Origin: Desulfovibrio sp.
GTDB taxonomy: Bacteria > Desulfobacterota > Desulfovibrionia > Desulfovibrionales > Desulfovibrionaceae
NCBI GenBank assembly: GCA_009773975.1
Contig: VSMX01000065.1
Span: 1 to 6,529 of the forward strand
Length of the DNA stretch: 6,529 nucleotides
Reading direction: 5' to 3'
The translations under genes were made by a program, and so were the position numbers. Below, piece after piece: positions 3,292-6,529 of the stretch (position 1 is the stretch's first letter; the number at the start of each line of letters is the position of its first letter). The notes below the pieces were generated by a model. That model was not told the DNA's origin. It searched no databases and saw nothing but the letters and a program-made list of their open reading frames with translations.

Positions 3292-5757
3292 ATGGATTCA
3301 ATCAATACAAAATCGCGCAAGCCAGGGCACGAATTATCACTCTGGTTTGCCACCAGGAGCGTGACAGGACGCATGATGCTTACCGGTTTGCCGCTGCTTG
3401 TGGGCAGCCTGATACTGCTTTTCGGCTTTGCGGGAAAAAGCGCGGAACATATCATAGATCGCGCAATACAGCGCAACGCGCACCTGCAGGCCCAGGCTTT
3501 GCGCATGCAGATGGAGCACATTTTGACCGAGACACGCAATCAGCTTTTGCTTCTGGCAGCCGGGCCAACCCCCCAGGATGAGATGCTTGCCATGCTCAAA
3601 TCCAGAAAGGATTTACACAACTTCAACCTGCGCGAAGTCGCTTTTATGGGCATAAACCCGGCGGATCGCTATCTGTTTGTCTATTACAATGACGAAATCG
3701 TGCCCGTGTCCCCGGTCTCGGCCAGGGATGTCGCTTTCGGTCCCTTTCAGGCGCGTTTTCAGAAACAGGACAAGGGGCATGTGAATGTCAGCCAGCCGCT
3801 GGAGGTAAGCTATCCGCTTGTGACGATTGACGGCGCGCCGCAAACGGTCGCCTTTCACGGTCTGCGCTTTTCCACGCCCATCTATGACGAGCAAGGCATT
3901 TTTTGTGGAATTTTGAGCGTCTGCCTTGATCTTGCCGCATTGCGCAGGCAACTTTCCCTGCCTGCCGGACAGGAGGAAGCCACAAAGGGGCGCAGCTTCT
4001 TTTTCGATCAGGACGGCTGGATGCTTTTCCAGTCGGAATCCCCGGACGGGCAAAACCGCCCCCTCAGGTCGGACAATGTGCGCGACGGATTTCGCGGCGA
4101 TTTCGGACGTCCCGGCTTCAGCGCAGCCTTCAGGCCAGCGCCGGAGCATCTCAATTACTGGACCATGGTCTCGGAGGTTCAGTCCGGCAAATCGGGCATC
4201 CTTCCCCTGCCGGCCATGGCTTCTGCCCTGAACGTGGACAAGAATCTGACCGGCGCGGTAAGTTTTACGCCGATTTCCCTCAAAACGAATGATTCCGATA
4301 CTCCGCTGATCATTGGCGGCCTTGGCACGCTGGATCAGGATTTCATGGTTTCCGGCACGGGCAGAAAACTTTTCGGAATTTTTTCTCTTTGCCTGGCTTG
4401 CGGCATCATCCTTCTTGGGTTGAGCCTGTGGCAAATGTCCCGTTCCGTGAGCAAGCATCTGCGGTGCATGGCCAGCGAGATACGGCGGCGCAACGACGGA
4501 AACAGCGAGGATCCTCTTGTCATGGGCGCCCTGCCGAGCGAGATGGAAACCGTGCGCGAAGCGGTGGACGGATTGCTGGAAAGGCTCCGGGACAAGAAAG
4601 AAGAATTTGCGAGTCAGTCAAGGGCCAGGAAGGAGCAATGGATGGCCGAACCAGTGCCGATGCCCCCGCCAAGGGATATGCCCCGGGTCTGCGCCCTGGT
4701 CGGGCAGTCCCTGCCCATGCAGCGTCTGAGCGCCCAGATTCACAAGGCAGCCCAGACCGACTGCGACATACTGATTACCGGCGAAACCGGCACGGGCAAG
4801 GAACTGGTTTCGGAATCCATCCACCGTCTATCCAGACGACATAACGGCCCCTTTATCACCATAAATTGCGGCGCGCTGGACGAGGCGCTTTTGATGGATA
4901 CGCTTTTCGGGCACGTCAGGGGCGCCTTCACGGAGGCAAAGGCGCCGCGCAAGGGAGCCTTTCTGGCGGCCTGCAAGGGAACATTGCTGCTTGACGAAGT
5001 GGGCAATGCCTCGCCAAAGGTACAGCAGGCCCTTTTGCGCGCCCTTTCCACCAGGCAGATTCGCCCCCTGGGATCGGACAAGGACGTGCCTTTCGACACC
5101 CGAATCATAGCCGCGACAAATTCGCCGCTGCACCATGGCGTGCGGGATTTCCGCAGCGATCTTTATTACAGGCTGGCCGTGATAACCATTGAAACGCCGC
5201 CCTTGCGGCAACGGCTTGAGGACATTCAGGATCTTGCGCTGCATTTCATGCGCCTCGCCAATCCGTCCGGCAACCCGCTGCCCGATCTGAGCCGCGGAGC
5301 CCTGGAGAAGCTTCTGACCCATTCATGGCCGGGCAATGTGCGCGAGCTCAAAAATGTAATTACCAGGGCAATGGCGTTCTGTAACGGGATGATGATTTAT
5401 GCCCAGGATCTTTCAATGGGGATAGGCCAGGGGCATCCAATTGAAGAGCCTGCAGCGAAATTGGAGCCGACCTGCGTGGTGCCGATCCGGACCGGAAAAA
5501 GCGATTCGCCGCAGGTAATGGAAGATGCACCGCGCCCCGCAGCCGATTATCCCATGCCCAATGAAAGGCTGAAGCGCCTCTGGCCCCAGATTGCGCGCCT
5601 CGAGAGCATAAGCCGGCATGAATATCAGGTGATGGCCGGAAAGGATATTTCCGCGCGCACGGCCCAGTATGACCTTGGAATGCTTGTGCGCCTTGGCCTG
5701 ATGCGCCGCGTAGGCCGCGGCCCGAGCTTGCGTTATTTGCCGGTGACATCGGCGTGA
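3292..5757 (+). CDS. Membrane-bound sigma-54 activator: Cache-like sensor, HAMP, AAA+, winged helix
   Basis: The product is 821 residues. The ATG at 3292 follows GGGAG by 4 nt; an in-frame TTG at 3229 has no ribosome site. Domains: TM1 about 28-48; large extracytoplasmic region 50-357, probably a double-Cache sensor; TM2 about 359-381; HAMP-like linker 382-435; AAA+ domain about 465-705. Conserved AAA+ features are Walker A GETGTGKE (497-504), sigma-54 loop GAFTEA (544-549, usually GAFTGA), Walker B LLLDEV (565-570), sensor I RIIAATN, arginine-finger region FRSDLYYRL (620-628) and sensor II WPGNVREL (679-686). The C-terminal 770-816 (RHEYQVM, then ISARTAQYDL, then RRVGRG) reads as a winged helix like those ending Fic-type proteins, not the usual Fis-type helix. 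It combines signal sensing and promoter activation in one protein, with no histidine kinase or receiver. It probably drives the sigma-54 operon starting divergently. The ligand is unknown. Confidence 0.93.
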   Translation: MDSINTKSRKPGHELSLWFATRSVTGRMMLTGLPLLVGSLILLFGFAGKSAEHIIDRAIQRNAHLQAQALRMQMEHILTETRNQLLLLAAGPTPQDEMLAMLKSRKDLHNFNLREVAFMGINPADRYLFVYYNDEIVPVSPVSARDVAFGPFQARFQKQDKGHVNVSQPLEVSYPLVTIDGAPQTVAFHGLRFSTPIYDEQGIFCGILSVCLDLAALRRQLSLPAGQEEATKGRSFFFDQDGWMLFQSESPDGQNRPLRSDNVRDGFRGDFGRPGFSAAFRPAPEHLNYWTMVSEVQSGKSGILPLPAMASALNVDKNLTGAVSFTPISLKTNDSDTPLIIGGLGTLDQDFMVSGTGRKLFGIFSLCLACGIILLGLSLWQMSRSVSKHLRCMASEIRRRNDGNSEDPLVMGALPSEMETVREAVDGLLERLRDKKEEFASQSRARKEQWMAEPVPMPPPRDMPRVCALVGQSLPMQRLSAQIHKAAQTDCDILITGETGTGKELVSESIHRLSRRHNGPFITINCGALDEALLMDTLFGHVRGAFTEAKAPRKGAFLAACKGTLLLDEVGNASPKVQQALLRALSTRQIRPLGSDKDVPFDTRIIAATNSPLHHGVRDFRSDLYYRLAVITIETPPLRQRLEDIQDLALHFMRLANPSGNPLPDLSRGALEKLLTHSWPGNVRELKNVITRAMAFCNGMMIYAQDLSMGIGQGHPIEEPAAKLEPTCVVPIRTGKSDSPQVMEDAPRPAADYPMPNERLKRLWPQIARLESISRHEYQVMAGKDISARTAQYDLGMLVRLGLMRRVGRGPSLRYLPVTSA

Positions 5758-5821
5758 TTGAAGATCGCCCCGATATTTTTTATATCTTGCCAAAAAAGAA
5801 GCCCTTATGTAATCTTCTCTC

Positions 5822-5846
5822 CTTGCCATGCCGATATTATGGCAAG
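5822..5846. repeat. 8-bp inverted repeat upstream of the PAS gene
   Basis: CTTGCCAT (5822-5829) and ATGGCAAG (5839-5846) are perfect inverted arms around a 9-nt spacer containing GCCGAT. No T-tract follows on either strand, so an operator is more plausible than a terminator. It lies about 130-155 bp before the start codon at 5978. Confidence 0.6.
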
Positions 5847-5910
5847 AAGTTATGGAAATGCCGATTATTTGAGGGGTTCCCCCACCCGGAGCCGCAAGAT
5901 CCAATACACT

Positions 5911-5956
5911 TATGTAATATTGAACAAATCGGCTATGTAATATTGAACAAATCGGC
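5911..5956 (+). repeat. Perfect 23-bp tandem duplication in the leader or promoter of the PAS gene
   Basis: The unit beginning TATGTAATATTGAAC and ending AAATCGGC occurs at 5911-5933 and again, without any mismatch, at 5934-5956. Each copy carries TAATAT, a possible -10 box, and AAATCGGC, the reverse complement of a motif seen at 5830 and 5860. The array ends 10 bp before the ribosome site at 5967. It may be a doubled regulator site or a doubled -10 region, or a recent slippage event. Confidence 0.9.
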
Positions 5957-5977
5957 ATATTCCGGTAAGGATGAATA

Positions 5978-6529
5978 ATGATCAATTATTCCCATATTGG
6001 CGGCGTAATGATTCGCATATTTTCGGATCCGGCTTTCAGGGAAATCGAACAGGCCGTCCTGAGCATTCCCGCAATTGACGGCGTTGAATACAATACAATT
6101 ATCAATGATCCCCTGCCGGAAATATTGTCATATTGCGACATCGTCATTTTGAAATGGCATCCCGGCATGGCGATTGACGATTTGAAAAAAATGCTGCGGC
6201 CGGAAGCCAAACTGGTTTTGTGCGTGAAACGCGAGGAAGAAGGCAAGATACTTCCGGAAGATTTCACACGGCTTGACGATTTGTGGATACACCCATTCCT
6301 CGTTGAGCGCGCCACATTGCGGCTGACCAATCTTGCCAACGAAATCCTGCGGGCCAGGGAAGTGAGTTTGTACAAGGGCTGGCTGGAAACGCTCATGGAT
6401 CTTGTGCCGGACATGATATGGTTCAAAAACCTGGACGGCGTTCATCTCAAGGTCAACAAGTCATTCATCCGGGCCACGGGAAAGACGCGCAAAATGATTG
6501 AAGGCTCCAGTCACAGCGAGATCTGGGGC
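5978..6529 (+). CDS. Degenerate receiver plus PAS signalling protein (C-terminus outside window)
   Basis: The frame is open from the ATG at 5978 to the right edge, 184 residues without a stop. AAGGA lies 6 nt upstream; an out-of-frame ATG at 5971 gives only 34 codons. Residues 10-125 look like a receiver fold. At the strand where a phosphoryl-accepting Asp is expected the sequence is DIVILKWHPG, with Lys59 in that place, and the usual Lys-Pro is HPF (105-107). Phosphorylation is therefore unlikely. Residues about 130-184 (LVPDMIWFKNLDGVHLKVN) match the PAS domains that commonly precede GGDEF domains in Desulfovibrio relatives; this comparison is from memory. The missing part is probably a GGDEF, HD-GYP or kinase output domain, which cannot be seen here. 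No transmembrane segment is visible, so it is probably cytoplasmic. It has its own upstream region and points the same way as the activator gene. Confidence 0.88.
   Translation, partial: MINYSHIGGVMIRIFSDPAFREIEQAVLSIPAIDGVEYNTIINDPLPEILSYCDIVILKWHPGMAIDDLKKMLRPEAKLVLCVKREEEGKILPEDFTRLDDLWIHPFLVERATLRLTNLANEILRAREVSLYKGWLETLMDLVPDMIWFKNLDGVHLKVNKSFIRATGKTRKMIEGSSHSEIWG

Larger units (their letters stand above)
5758..5977. other. AT-rich intergenic region before the PAS gene (220 bp)
   Basis: No coding sequence is supported. It holds an imperfect AT stem (GATAT/ATATC, 5772-5786), an 8-bp inverted repeat (5822-5846), several GCCGAT motifs in both orientations, a 23-bp tandem duplication (5911-5956) and the ribosome site AAGGA at 5967-5971. 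No convincing intrinsic terminator for the activator gene is visible, and no promoter with a good -35 box was found. Confidence 0.7.

Noticed and set aside
3613..4458. 281-codon open frame on the minus strand
   Set aside because: It lies entirely within the activator gene, whose domains and motifs are clear. It has no ribosome site and its translation shows no domain or membrane pattern.
5772..5786. GATAT-T5-ATATC as a terminator for the activator gene
   Set aside because: The stem is only 5 AT pairs and no T-tract follows. It is too weak for an intrinsic terminator.
5911..5956. CRISPR or integration-site interpretation of the tandem repeat
   Set aside because: Only two units with no spacer, no cas or integrase gene, and no tRNA end nearby.

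Overview
The window looks like a chromosomal segment of a sulfate-reducing deltaproteobacterium of the Desulfovibrio group. The basis is moderate to high GC content, GGAGG-type ribosome binding sites, a membrane-bound sigma-54 activator with a Cache-like sensor region, a TSUP (TauE/SafE) permease and a PAS-type signalling protein whose wording is familiar from Desulfovibrio. The genus is inferred from gene content, not from a marker gene. From memory, and unchecked, the order resembles the DVU0145-DVU0151 region of D. vulgaris Hildenborough.

Layout. A leftward operon runs from about 3042 to a strong intrinsic terminator at 485-510. It encodes a 100-residue secreted or membrane-anchored small protein (2949-2647), a 353-residue TSUP permease (2634-1573), a 197-residue lipoprotein (1560-967) and a 126-residue two-TM protein (922-542). 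Beyond the terminator a further leftward gene for a single-TM protein starts at 447 and leaves the window at position 1.

Divergent from the operon, 3292-5757 encodes an 821-residue sigma-54 activator: TM, large periplasmic sensor region, TM, HAMP, AAA+ domain, winged helix. The 342-bp gap between the two units holds a near-consensus sigma-54 promoter facing the operon (3068-3053). Immediately adjacent and facing the activator is a candidate sigma-70 promoter (3069-3097). A cluster of TTGCGC motifs (3111-3147) sits where an upstream activating sequence is expected.

Rightmost, after a 220-bp AT-rich gap with a perfect 23-bp tandem duplication, a rightward gene starts at 5978 and runs off the window. 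It encodes a degenerate receiver-like domain followed by a PAS domain, probably the N-terminus of a cyclic-di-GMP or similar signalling protein.

Proposed working model (inference): the activator senses a periplasmic ligand, and through sigma-54 RNA polymerase it switches on an envelope module made of a TSUP anion exporter, its small membrane partner, a lipoprotein and a small membrane protein. The substrate cannot be read from sequence. A sulfur oxyanion or organosulfonate is the family-based guess.
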